Shown piece after piece: positions 26,520-39,300 of a stretch of DNA of 64,000 bases. Under the pieces are notes generated by a model, which made no database searches, was not told the DNA's origin, and saw only the letters and a list, made by a program, of their open reading frames with translations. How positions within the stretch are numbered: position 1 is the stretch's first letter; every line of letters begins with the position of its first letter. Where the stretch lies: positions 1 to 64,000 of the forward strand of contig JAZGTN010000306.1 of NCBI GenBank assembly GCA_037783415.1, written 5' to 3'. The position numbers and the translations under genes are program-made. The DNA is from Leptasterias polaris. Its lineage: Eukaryota > Echinodermata > Asteroidea > Forcipulatida > Asteriidae.

Positions 26520-26662
26520 TAGGCCGTGTCCGAATTGGCGGCTACAGCTACGGCTACGGCTAGATTTCCGCGTCATCGTGCATTGAAGTATAGGACGTCC
26601 TTAGCAACACCCTTAGCAACAGCCGTAGCCGTAGCCGTAGCCGCCAATTCGGATACGGCCTA
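26520..26662. mobile_element. Palindromic 143-bp MITE near the PHAF1 promoter
   Basis: TAGGCCGTGTCCGAATTGGC at the left is inverted as GCCAATTCGGATACGGCCTA at the right. The stem continues through alternating GGCTAC/GTAGCC. The core reads CCTTAGCAACACCCTTAGCA. A diverged relative is at 7306-7440. The low divergence between arms points to a young insertion. Confidence 0.88.
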
Positions 26663-26669
26663 CGTACAG

Positions 26670-27290
26670 CGCGAGTTTTGTGAACCGAGGTTGGAAAACT
26701 ATGGAAAACCACAACTGCAAATCAAAAACAGATTGCCACAGTTTGTAGCAATGTTACACAAATATTAAAAAATAGTGTTGAATTTGTTGGAAACAAATTA
26801 ACCAATCACGAAAGGTATTTCAGTTCATGAATCTTTACACAAATATTGAATTCGGTCACAACATTTTTCAACACGATTGAATGCAAGTTTGCTAACATTC
26901 GGCCGTCCATGCCAATTGGCGCACTTTGTTTATCAACAATGGAAAGGTCATCACTCAATCACAGGATTTAAAATATAGACCTTTCTTTTGTTTACAAACA
27001 AAGTGCGCCGGTTGGCATGGACGGCCGAATGTTAGCAAAACATTCAATCGTGTTAAAAAATGTTGTGACCAAATTCAACATTTTCTGTAAAGATTCATGA
27101 ACGGAAATACCTTCCATGATTGGTTGATTTGTTTCCAACAAATTCAACACTATAATATTTATTTGAATATTTGTGTAACACTGCTACAAACTGTGGCAAT
27201 CTGTTTTTGATTTGCAGTTATGGCTTTCCATACTTTTCCAACCTGGGTTGGCAAAAACTCGGGCTATGACGTTGCAAAAGAAAGGTCTAT
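26670..27290. repeat. Large inverted repeat, arms about 270 bp
   Basis: The left arm (GAGTTTTGTGAACCGAGGTT ... CATTCGGCCGTCCATGCCAA, 26675-26932) is repeated inverted on the right (GGTTGGCATGGACGGCCGAA ... CCAACCTGGGTTGGCAAAAA, 27010-27265). ATAGACCTTTC lies in the centre and GAAAGGTCTAT at the right end. Single-arm relatives are at 27880-28135 and 56190-56475. No protein-coding content. Confidence 0.88.
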
Positions 27291-27404
27291 AAACCTTCAT
27301 GAAATCATGTGTCTGTGTAATTAAGTTTACGTACAGATGAATCGATGGTTCCTCAATGAGTGCAAGAGTTATCTGCAAATAATTTTATGGAGGGCCGGTG
27401 TCAC

Positions 27405-27620
27405 AAGTGTTGACAAGTCGTTAATGTTTGTCGCGGTGTGTGTCGAGTCGCGTGGTGGTAGCGTAATAAAGACTGCACTCGCAAGATCACTGCTCTCGCG
27501 CGAAGTTGCTGGCTGCCGACTCTTGAGAGCAGTAATCTTGTGCAGAGCAGCCCTCTCGCGGGATATTGCGAGAGAATCGTTCCGCTATCACCGCGACAGA
27601 CATTTGTTGGATTTTCTCAT
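27405..27620. repeat. GC-rich inverted repeat
   Basis: TGTTTGTCGCGGTG (about 27427) is inverted as TATCACCGCGACAGACATT (about 27585). Inside, CTCTCGCG, TTGCGAGAG and AGATCACTGCTCTC / GAGAGCAGTAATCT give further stems. It is probably a MITE. Confidence 0.65.
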
Positions 27621-27879
27621 CTTTTTTCTTTAAAGATGAAATAAGTAGTCAATGGACTTGTTTCCAAAGGCATAATTTAAAATACATACATGGAAATTGA
27701 ACTTAACCATGGAGGAAGGACAAACGTGTAAACTTTGAATGTCTTGTGTGCTCTTAAGTTATTGGGGAATGAAGGGAAAACCCTTTACTAAAATGGATGG
27801 GTTACAACATTACCCCCCCCCCCCCCTTACCCCCTCCCCTGGTTTACACACATGAAGTCAATGTTCCACTGTTGATAAT

Positions 27880-28135
27880 TAAACTGCGCCGGGTGGCATG
27901 GGCGGCCGAATGTTAGCAAAACATACAATCGTGTTATTTATTTAAAAATATACGGTACATCCCATGATTGGTTGCTTTATTTCCAACAAATTCACCACTA
28001 TTTTTGAAAATTTGTGTAAAAAATTGTTGCAAACTATGGCTATCTGTTTTTGTTTTGCATTATGGCTTTCCAAAGTTCCCCCCCCCCCCCCCCCCCCCCC
28101 CCCGTTGGCAAAATCTCGTGCGTTGCATGCAATAG
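27880..28135. repeat. Single-arm copy of the 26.7-kb foldback family
   Basis: GGTGGCATGGGCGGCCGAAT, CCATGATTGGTTG, TTTCCAACAAATTCACCACT and GTTGGCAAAATCTCG follow the order of the 27.0-27.27-kb arm. A C25 run is inserted near the end (28079-28103). Confidence 0.8.
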
Positions 28136-28207
28136 CCCAGCGTGTGGACCGTTTTCGTATAGCTCCCCGCGCGCGGCGGGCAGAGAAAGCTTTTCGCGGG
28201 AGGGTTT

Positions 28208-28335
28208 GATCGGGAGAGCTATTCAATAAAGAACGTCCAGATTTGCCGGGTCTCTGAATTGGTGGGCAAAGCGCCCTCAACGCGGAGGGTTTCCGTGTGA
28301 TCGGGAGAGCTATTTAATAAAGAACGTCCAGAAAC
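28208..28335. repeat. Direct repeat of about 35 bp
   Basis: GATCGGGAGAGCTATTCAAT...AAAGAACGTCCAGA at 28208 recurs at 28299 with one change (TTTAAT), about 91 bp apart. The intervening 55 bp is GC-rich (CAAAGCGCCCTCAACGCGG). Confidence 0.8.
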
Positions 28336-29289
28336 TGGACTAGCGTTGCAATAGAAATGTAGGCTATATTGTACCACCTCCATAATATGATTGTACATAC
28401 ACAAAATCTATGTGATGTTTTCCCCAGCGCGTGCGCTCTGTAGTAGAGCAGCTGGCCTAGCTAGGCGTATCATTGGATAAAACAATTATAGCACACAGTA
28501 TGTATCTAGAAGTCACCGACACCTCAATTACATCATCCCATGTGAGTGGTACTAGCACGCGTTGCTCTTTTGTTTCAAAACTGTCAAAAAGTCCTAAACA
28601 TTTTGACTATTTTGTCGTTTTCTGATAAAACTGTACTAAATAAGTAAATACATGCAATTTTGTTTCGTGAATTTTCTGTTTAGTGTTCTAAAATCGAAAA
28701 ATTCTGACATGCGGATGAACTCAGGTATTCTTGGATTTACATTTGATCGTGTACAAAAAACCGCATCACTGTGTGTGATTTGCCTCGCCATGCCATGCTG
28801 TTGTTCTCCCCCCCTTTGCGGGGTTTCTTCACTCTGCGTCAAGAATTCAACGGGAGAAGTCCATGTTTCTACGTGCGGCGTTTGTCACTTTTCAGTAGCA
28901 AACGTTTGGGACCGAAAAAGTTACTTTATGACTTGTTTTCCCTTCAACAAGTTATTCTGAAAGATGCCAAACATCAACGAAGGTAAGAGTTTCGTTTTAA
29001 AACACTAATATTTTGAGAATTTTCGGGCGGGAAAAGATTTGTCGTCCGAAATTTCTAATTTTTCAGTTTGCATTTCAGCATTTATTTATCATTTTGAAAC
29101 CGCGTATGAATGAAACAGATTTTGTTGTTCATACTTTTGTGAATCGTTTGCTTTTTATCTTTGGAAATTTCACCCAACATTACTACACACGTCTGTGTGT
29201 CATGGCACATGGTAAAAAGAAATCCTAAAGCCTAAATCCTAAAATCCTAAAGCCTTTTTGCCGTTCATTAATAATAAGAGACAGACAAG

Positions 29290-31900
29290 ATTTCAGTCTC
29301 TCAGCAATACATGCCGATGCCAATTTATAAGATGTGTTGAGGAGAGAAATAGGACGCAATTTTGTTTAAAAGTCACGGGGTTTGTCCCCTTTTTGGTAAC
29401 AGAGTGATAATGCCGTATTTCTGAGTGACTGATAACTGGCCCGAGAAATAAGCAAAGTTGAGTTAACGTAAAAGGAACCACGATAACTCGGGCAAAAAGA
29501 ATTTGTAGAATTCGAAATTAAAACCATCAGAACCTGGGGATTTACCATTTTTACTATTTTTTAAAGCTCGCATAAGCTCAGCATACGACAAAGGACCTTC
29601 CAAGTTATCACGCATTGTATCTGTAAGAATTTGACAAATGGCTTTCTTGAAAATGGAGTCTAAATCAGCTATGTCATTGACATTCCGATGTGAATACAGA
29701 CTTTTGTAGAAATTCCTGGCCTCAGAAAGAATTTCAATGGATTTAGTTAATCTGGAATTTGCATTGTTAACAACACAATTGATAGATTTACTAACAAAAT
29801 TACGTTTCTCCGTTAGTCAAAAAACAATTGAGGGTTTTTCTCCGCATTCCATCCACCGTGTTCTATAGATCTAATAAGTACACCGTCCATTTTAACTTTA
29901 CGAAGATCTACAAAATCAGCCTGTTTAGCACCACTTAGGAGATCGACCGACGCAATGTCACCTTCGGCCACTTTATTAGAAAGGATACTAATCTCCTTTT
30001 CTAGAGAAACCTCTAATTTGTTGAACTCTTTCCTCTTCCAAGTGGAGTATGACATAGTTTTAGATCTGATTTTAATAAGAAGCAACACGAAAAAAATTGG
30101 AAGGCAAATAATTAAGGAGAAGCTGCATACTCCTCCACTAGATCAGAAATAACCTTCCTTACTAAAACAGAATAGTTATTATCAGTTGAAGAGAATTGTT
30201 AAATTTCCAATAACCGCTTCCCCGTTCTATTTTGATCAAGTCAAGAGTATATATCAATGATAGAGTGAACAGTTCTGTACCCTGGTTTGATGTCACAACT
30301 CACTAGCTTGGATTGAAGCTCAGAGGAAAGTAAACAAAAAAAATCTAATCTCGATTGTTTTAAAGTCTTGTGTTGTCGCCAGGTAAACCTGTGATGTGAG
30401 GATTCTGGATACGCCACACATCTACCAAATCTAAAGCCTGGGGGTTGTTGATACCAGTGTAATTGACACAATCGATTAAAATATTCAACATTAAATTCCA
30501 GTTGCCACATTAGATATGAGTATTGTCCATGTCATTCAGGATGGTGGCAAAATCACTATAGAAATTCGGGTCATCCGTATTTGGACCGTACAAATTAATG
30601 AGTCATTCTATAATCACCAATTTCCAAATCAAGTACAAGCATAATACCATCAATTGTGACGTTCTTGATACTATACTCAAAATTATATTGAACAAAATGG
30701 CCACGCCTCGAGAATTACTCTTAAAGGAACTAAAGTAACAGTCTAAACCTCATTCATTCTTAAAAAAGTCTTTCACGTCCTTATCAAAATGATCAAAATG
30801 ATCAAAATGTACATCTTGCAAACAATAAATAGAATATTTTTTTGACTTTAGGAAATGAAAAACATCTCTACGTTTTGCTTGATTGCCCAAACCTCGGCAA
30901 TTCATCGAGGCTATCGAGATGGCTAAACATAATGACTTAAAAATTGAGGGGAAAAAGGATGAAAAGGAAATTTAAAGAGCATTTGCTTAACGTGACAGGT
31001 GTACGAAAAGGGTTTTCATTAACAGTACACCTTCTGTTTTGAAAATAATAAATTTGTATAGGAAACACCGTGATATAAAGTACACCAAAATGCTACACCG
31101 GGGTTTTAAATAGCCCCAAAAACCGAAACCCACCCCCAAACGAAACCCACGCTCGTCATCTGGGAAAGTCCCGACAACAAAAAATATGAAAAAAATATGG
31201 AAAAGGGGGTAAAAAACCAATAAATCAACCAAAAATACGCCTCCTGAGAAATAGGACAAGGAACAGGAGAAAGGCGCAAGTAACGCTCATCGTGCTCCCG
31301 AGGGAAAAAATAGAAGGGCAAGTGAAATTTCACCCAAGCCCAACCAATTGTCTTAGTGGATGGACAACAACGAAATATCCAATATGTGCACACACCCAAA
31401 ACGTTCGGAAACAAACAAGGCAAATAAAGTTCGTTAAAACCAAGGGTCTTTAACAGTCTTTATTAAATGGGAAGACCTCACCACTGCCGTGCCTCCAACG
31501 GCCCGCGAAGAAACGGAGATTGGTGCCATTTTCATACAGGGTCTTTACTTGATGTTTCCAGGTCTTTTTCTCTGTCCAATCTTGTGTAGTATGGTCATCT
31601 ACTATGAATAATATGTAGTCCTGTGAGGGCTTGCCTGCAATTCTTTATGACCTTGACTTTGTCTTGGTACGACAGGAGCTTTACGAGAATGTGGGAAGGT
31701 CTGCCGTCGATGTCCTTACCATCCCGGTGAGTCCGTTCGATGTGCGGAGAGGTTTCCAAGTCAAAATGGGTACGCATGGATGTCATCTACTTTGTCGACG
31801 CAGTTTTCATTAACTGACCTCTGAACACCAACAATTCGAAAGTTATTTCGACGGCTGAAACGCTCCTGCTTGTTTATATCGTTGTGCTGGCAAGTTGATT
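29290..31900 (-). mobile_element. L1/Tx1-like non-LTR retrotransposon relic
   Basis: Read on the minus strand. At 31800-31450 an ORF1-like region carries IERTHRDGKDIDGRPSHILV and KVIKNCRQAL, matching the L1 ORF1p RNA-binding C-terminal pattern. At 30510-30240 there is an endonuclease end (FTWRQ, QSRLDFF, DIKPGYRT, HSIIDI). At 30090-29820 comes the linker (LEVSLEKEI, GVLIRS). At 29760-29470 come the first reverse-transcriptase blocks (FYKSLYS, NGKSPGSDGFNFEFYKFF). The frames are broken by indels and stops. The rest of the polymerase domain and the 3' end are missing at about 29290. It lies antisense inside the candidate lncRNA's first intron and is inactive. Confidence 0.85.
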
Positions 31901-32869
31901 CTTCATAGAAGAAACCTCTGAAGTCACGATGTTAAGTGATTTTTGAAGAGCATCTTTAGACTTCTTAAGCTCGATGATTTTTTGTCACTGTTAGTGTTAG
32001 ATTGAATAGAGGCTGCGAGTTTCTCTTCCAGCTGCCGCTGACCTTTGGAGAGGGTGGACCTGATGAATATTCAAAAGGCCCAAGAGCATGAAGAGGCTGT
32101 CTTTTGTAAAACGGGTGTTATGGGCGGGGTTTGACTGGGATTGCTTACGGGCAGGGTTCCAGCTTCTTTACAAATTAATGTAACATTATTTCTTTGAGCC
32201 AAACAATTTTAAATTAAGTTTGTGTTATTCTTTTACCAGCATGATGATGACACTGGAGTATGTCTGCACAAGGAGTGAGGTCTGAGCATCATGACTGATT
32301 GAGGAGTTGCAACTGCCAATGTGGCTAAGTATATTATTTAGTGTATTTTTGTCGGCCTGTCTGTTGGGAAAGGCCAAGTTTTGAGTAGGCTGTCACGTTG
32401 GTAGGCCTACTCAAATTCTTTTATATTATTGTGTGGAAGTTTTTATGCCTACCAATCCATACAATCTGTATTTTTGTCCACTTAATTGTAATCTTTTATA
32501 TCTATCCATGGTACTTAATGTATCCATGGTAATTGTATATTTAATGTATTCACAATTCCAATTTTAGGTGACAGTAATGGATAAGAGTCCATACAATTCT
32601 TTGTTTTTCTATAGAAGTAATGATTATCATTGCTCATGTCAAATAACCCACCAATGTTGTGCTTGTTTAAATTTGATACAGGGAAGGCAAGTGTAAAACA
32701 ATACACTGCTTTGTTTTTGTTTGACACTGTTTTGCTTTTGAGGAAGCTCATTATGGATGTCAATCTATAATCATGCTCTCTGATTATTTCATCATTTTGT
32801 ATTGTTTTTATTGTTTATATTATTCAATAGTCTTTAAACCTTTATTTCTACTTGTGTAGGGTTTTAACC

Positions 32870-35800
32870 TATAAAGGCAAACTTATTTTTAAAGGATCCA
32901 AAATAAATGTTATTTTCAATTATACCAAAATAGTCCCTTGTAAAATTCTCATGATACTTGTATGCATTATTTGTAAGTAAATGCAGTCACCTTTATTGCT
33001 ATGTCCCTTTTTGTGTACTAACCATCTGAATTTTATGTATCAAAACTTATAACTGTTATTTCCTTCAAGGTACATGTGTTTGATCAGAAGTTTAATGTGA
33101 CACCAGTGTAATATTTTTCTGTATTGATGCTTAAAATAGAGAAAGCAGTAATTTCTCTGGCATTAGAAATGTTTACCCTCCTACTTTGTTACAATAATGT
33201 TTGTGTACATTGTTTTTGCATGTGTTAAATATAAATTAAAATTCATGCAACCTGTAGCTTTTTGCTTCCTTCCAGGTACATGTATAATGATTGAAAAATG
33301 TTCAATTTAACACCAATCTTATTTTTCTGCATTTTGGTGTTTTAAGGGAAAACAGTTTTTTCTCTGACTTGTGAACTTGCTGCTGTGTTACGTTTCTGTA
33401 CAAAATATTTTTGTTTTTATGTGTCAAGTATAAATTAAAATTCATCCTACCTGTAACTTTTTGCTTCCTTCAAGGTACATGTATAGTGATTGAAAAATGT
33501 TCCATTTTTAACACCAATCTTATTTTTCTGTATTCGTGTTTTACAATGGGAAATTGGTATTTTCTCTGACATCAGAAATGTTTACTCGCCGCTGTGTTAC
33601 AATAATGTTTGTGTACAATTTTATTTTTTATGTGTCTACTATAAATAAAAATTCATGCAACCTGTAACTTTTTAATTTTTGAATTTGACACAAGTCTGTG
33701 TTAGGGGATTTCTGTAATAGGGATATTTTCTCTGGCATGAAAACTAATTGACTGTGTTTTTGTGTACTAACCATTTAGGTTTTAAGTTTTTCCTTTGTTT
33801 TGCTTTTGTAATAGGTTACAAGAAAGGGACAACTTTCTGCTTTTGACAATTAATTTGTATTGTTGTATTACATTTTTTATTTGTGTACAAACCATTTAGA
33901 GTTTAGGTGTCAAGTATAAATTAAAATCCAGAGCCTGTAATTTTTTGTTCCCTTCAAGGTACACGTATAGTGATTGAAAGGTATTGCAAATGCCATGCCT
34001 TTTTTTTTTATGCCTGTATTAACGCTTAACTTGGGAAAAGCATTCATGTCTCTGGCAATATAGACAATTCCCTGACCAGAAGAGTTGTTATGAAATAACT
34101 TAGGTTTGTACTAGGGTGCCTTGTATGAATTTGCTGATCATCCGTACAGTCTGTTTGTTTTTCTTCCAGGTGAATTGAAGGGTTTTCAAATGGAATGTTT
34201 CAATTTGTGTCATTTTTTATTTGCTCTATAAGGTAAATTTAAATTAGCAGCATTTATAACTTTGTGGATGTGAATATCTAATTGTTATAGGTAAATAAGA
34301 TTGGGCAAATTTGTCGCTCTTTTTTAATCCTGCTATACAAACGTGTTAACAAAAAAATTTGTAATGATAGAGCCAGAACGATGTGTGATGTAAATCCATA
34401 AACCCTGTACTTTTATTCCCTCTTAGGAAAAGTACTAAGTATGGATGTAAATCCATCAGTGTAAATAACAATGGGAAGACTAGGCCTACCTTTCGTGTTT
34501 AGGGAAGTGTATGGATGGCCATCCATACAACCAGTACTTTTGTTTACGGATTACTTTGGGGAAATGTATAAATCAATGTTTGAACACATTTTAAACTTTG
34601 TTTAACCCCAAGTTGAATAATCTTTAATCTTTCACTTCTCACTAAATTGTGTGTGTGTATTAATCTTTTTTGTTTCAGGCGATAATTACAAAACAGAATC
34701 CATTCAATCTGTACTTTCTTCCTTAAATTAAGGAGTAATGATCAAAATTGTTGAAGGAACACTTAAGTGTGTTCTTCTTAGGGTTCTTCTTAGGTAATTT
34801 ATACTGATTGTCATATCACAATATTTTTGTGAGTACTAATTATTAAACCTTTAGGTGACAACCAATATTTAAAATCCATGCAATCTGTAACTTTCTTTTC
34901 CCTTCAAGGTACTGTCAATAACTAAAAGAAGGTACTGTCAATAACTAAAAGAAGTGTTAATTGTCTGTATTAGGGTCTAATAATACTTGATGAAAGCAAT
35001 ATTTGTTTATGTTGTAATTTTTTGTATTATCATCGATGTGTATAGTGGTCAGATTATTGAAGGAATTTCAATGTGATTCCAGTTTTTTCTGGATTAGGGA
35101 TTTGGGAAAGCAGTATTTTCTCTGACATTGGCAATTTTTACTGATTGTCATATCACAATATTTTTGTGAGTACTAATTATTAAACCTTTAGGTGACAACC
35201 AATATTTAAAATCCATGCAATCTGTAACTTTCTTCTCCCTTCAAGGTACTGTCAATAACTAAAAGAAGTGTTAATTGTCTGTATTAGGGTCTAATAATAC
35301 TTGATGAAAGCAATATTTGTTTATGTTGTGTGTACTTACTGCTTTGGTTCAGGTCACAACTATGAATTATAAACTATGAATCCATGCAACCTGTAACTTT
35401 TTGTTCCCTCCAAGGTACATGTTAAGTGATTGAAAGAAAAGATTATGTATTTTGTTTTTTTCCTGCTTTGGTGCTTAACCTAGGGAAAGCATGAATTTAT
35501 CTGGCAATATCAGCAATGTTTAATACTGTTACCTGCCAGAACAGTTGTTGTGAACAAACTCTTTAGTTTAAGTACTAAGTATGGATGTAAATCCATCAGT
35601 GTAAATAACAATGGGAAGACTACCTTTTGTGTTTAGGGAAGTGTATGGATGGCCATCCATACAACCAGTACTTTAGTTGGTTTACAGATTACTTTGGGGA
35701 AAGGTATTTGTCAATGTGTGAACACATTCTAAACTTGTTTCAACTCCAAATTAAATTTTAAACTTGTCTACTAATCACAAGTTAAATAACATGTAATTTT

Positions 35801-36000
35801 TCACTTCTTTCCTCACACTAATTTGTGTGTGTGTGTTAATCATTTTTATTTCAGGTGATAATTACAAAACAGAATCCATTAAGTCTGTACTTTTCTTCCA
35901 TAAGAAGTATGGACCAAAATTATTGAAGGAACACATAGTCTTAGGTGTGTTCTTCCTAGGTAAAAGGTCTTTGAAATATATCTTCGTTTTTCAGATTTGA
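32870..36000 (+). repeat. Degenerate tandem array of short exon-like modules
   Basis: A module ending ATGCAACCTGTAACTTTTTG...TTCAAG|gtac recurs roughly every 190-300 bp (about 33065, 33275, 33475, 33955, 34905, 35245, 35415). Upstream borders such as CCTTTAG|GTGACAACC (34854, 35191) and TTTCAG|GTGATAATTAC (35855) look like acceptors. Between modules are AT-rich stretches with TTTTCTCTGACAT. A perfect local duplication (TCTGTAACTTTC... with ACTGATTGTCATATCACAAT) lies at 34800-34990 and 35130-35310. Confidence 0.75.
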
Positions 36001-36364
36001 TGCTTAAGTTGCTTCTTGTTAGGGCCTTACAGTGCTATGCCACCGGTGGCTGGTAGTAAAGTAGGATTACAAATAAACTAACTCTGTAAAATGCCACCCT
36101 TTTTATTGACTTTATGAAAAAGAATATTAAGTTTACAACATGAGCCATTTTAAATGAATTTTCTATCCCAGACACTGTAGTTTTAATTTTCATGTTTTAT
36201 TATATGGATATAGCCTTTAATCCACAACTTGCCACTTTCATCAAGGTGCTTTGATCAGAGTAATATGCCCAAACCTCATCATATAGGAGCTTAAGCTTTA
36301 AAGGGTAAAATTGTTCTTGAAACTATTATTAGAAAATAGATAGTTTTAGTTAGTTTCTTTTCAG

Positions 36365-39300
36365 CTAGAGACTACCCCTTCATCCTTGTGTATGCTGTCT
36401 TCAGGAGAAGTGAGGTTCATTGACAGTAAATGACCAGAGAGCTGGTACCTCCGATGTTGCTGGGAAACTTCTACTGTTGGACTCGAACTTCAGATGGCAG
36501 GCACGCTTTTCAAGGTATTCTTTTAAAAACCATTGGTAAAAGTTTTGCTTTTGTACCCAGTACTCTTACAATAGATACTTTTAGTTTGTTTCTTTCAAGC
36601 TTGAGGCTTCCCCTTTACCGTTGTGTTCATTCTGTCTTCAGGAGGAGTGAGGTTCATGGACCATGAATGACTAAGGAGCTGGTACATCTGATGTTGCTGG
36701 GAAACTCCTACTCTTGGACTCGAACTTCAGATGGCAGGCATGCTTTTCAAGGTATTCTTAAAAATAAACATTGACAGAAGTTTTGCTTTTGTACCCAGTA
36801 CTCTTACAATAGATACTTTTAGTTTGTTTCTTTCAAGCTTGAGGCTTCACCGTTGAGTATTCATTCTGTCTTCAGGAGGAGTGAGGTTGGTTCATGGACC
36901 ATATGACTAAGGAGCTGGTACTTCTGATGTTGCTGGGAAACTTCTACTCTTGGACACCAACTTCAGATGGCAGGCACGCTTTTCAAGGTATTCTTAAAAA
37001 TAAACATTGACAGAAGTTTTGCTTTTGTACCCAGTACTCTTACAATAGATACTTTTAGTTTGTTTCTTTCAAGCTTGAGGCTTCACCGTTGAGTATTCAT
37101 TCTATCCCTTCATCCTTTAGTATGCTGTCTTCAGGAGAAGTGAGGTTCATTGACAGTAAATGACCAGAGAGCTGGTACCTCCGATGTTGCTGGGAAACCT
37201 TACTCTTGGACTCGAACTTCAGATGGCAGGCACGCTTTTCAAGGTATTCTTTTAAAAACCATTGGTAGAAGTTTTGCTTTTGGACCCAGTACTCTTACAA
37301 TAGATACTTTTAGTTTGTTTCTTTCCAGCTTGAGGCTATCCCTTCATCCTTTAGTATGCTGTCTTCAGGAGAAGTGAGGTTCATTGACAGTAAATGACCA
37401 GTGAGCTGGTACCTCCGATGTTGCTGGGAAACTTCTACTCTTGGACACCAACTTCAGATGGCAGGCACGCTTTTCAAGGTATTCTTAAAAATAAACATTG
37501 ACAGAAGTTTTGCTTTTGTACCCAGTACTCTTACAATAGATACTTTTAGTTTGTTTCTTTCAAGCTTGAGGCTTCACCGTTGAGTATTCATTCTGTCTTC
37601 AGGAGGAGTGAGGTTGGTTCATGGACCATATGACTAAGGAGCTGGTACTTCTGATGTTGCTGGGAAACTTCTACTCTTGGACACCAACTTCAGATGGCAG
37701 GCACGCTTTTCAAGGTATTCTTAAAAATAAACATTGACAGAAGTTTTGCTTTTGTACCCAGTACTCTTACAATAGATACTTTTAAAGTTTTAGTTTGTTT
37801 CTTTCCAGCTTGAGGCTATCCCTTCATCCTTTAGTATGCTGTCTTCAGGAGAAGTGAGGTTCATTGACAGTAAATGACCAGTGAGCTGGTACCTCCGATG
37901 TTGCTGGGAACTTTCTACTGTTGGACTCGAACTTCAGATGGCAGGCACGCTTTTCAAGGTATTCTTTTAAAAACCATTGGTAGAAGTTTTGCTTTTGGAC
38001 CCTGTACTCTTACAATAGATACTTTTAGTTTGTTTCTTTACAGCTTGAGACTTCCCCTTCACCAGTGAGTGTTCATTCTGTCTTCAGGAGGAGTGAGGTT
38101 CATGGACCAAGAATGACCAAGGAGCTGGTACTTCTGATGTTGCTGGGAAACTTCTACTCTTGGACACCTACTTCAGATGGCAGGCACGCTTTTCAAGGTA
38201 TTCTTTTAAAAACCATTGGTAGAAGTTTTGCTTTTGGACCCAGTACTCTTACAATAGATACTTTTAGTTTGTTTCTTTCCAGCTTGAGGCTATCCCTTCA
38301 TCCTTTAGTATGCTGTCTTCAGGAGACGTGAGGTTCATTGACAGTAAATGACCAGTGAGCTGGTACCTCCGATGTTGCTGGGAAACTTCTACTCTTGGAC
38401 ACCTACTTCAGATGGCAGGCACGCTTTTCAAGGTATTCTTAAAAATAAACATTGACAGAAGTTTTGCTTTTGTACCCAGTACTCTTACAATAGATACTTT
38501 TAAAGTTTTAGTTTGTTTCTTTCCAGCTTGAGGCTATCCCTTCATCCTTTAGTATGCTGTCTTCAGGAGAAGTGAGGTTCATTGACAGTAAATGACCAGT
38601 GAGCTGGTACCTCCGATGTTGCTGCGAACTTTCTACTGTTGGACTCGAACTTCAGATGGCAGGCACGCTTTTCAAGGTATTCTTTTAAAAACCATTGGTA
38701 GAAGTTTTGCTTTTGGACCCAGTACTCTTACAATAGATACTTTTAGTTTGTTTCTTTCCAGCTTGAGGCTATCCCTTCATCCTTTAGTATGCTGTCTTCA
38801 GGAGACGTGAGGTTCATTGACAGTAAATGACCAGTGAGCTGGTACCTCCGATGTTGCTGGGAAACTTCTACTCTTGGACACCTACTTCAGATGGCAGGCA
38901 CGCTTTTCAAGGTATTCTTAAAAATAAACATTGACAGAAGTTTTGCTTTTGTACCCAGTACTCTTACAATAGATACTTTTAGTTTGTTTCTTTCAAGCTT
39001 GAGGCTTCACCGTTGAGTATTCATTCTATCCCTTCATCCTTTAGTATGCTGTCTTCAGGAGAAGTGAGGTTCATTGACAGTAAATGACCAGAGAGCTGGT
39101 ACCTCCGATGTTGCTGGGAAACCTTACTCTTGGACTCGAACTTCAGATGGCAGGCACGCTTTTCAAGGTATTCTTTTAAAAACCATTGGTAGAAGTTTTG
39201 CTTTTGGACCCAGTACTCTTACAATAGATACTTTTAAAGTTTTAGTTTGTTTCTTTCCAGCTTGAGGCTATCCCTTCATCCTTTAGTATGCTGTCTTCAG

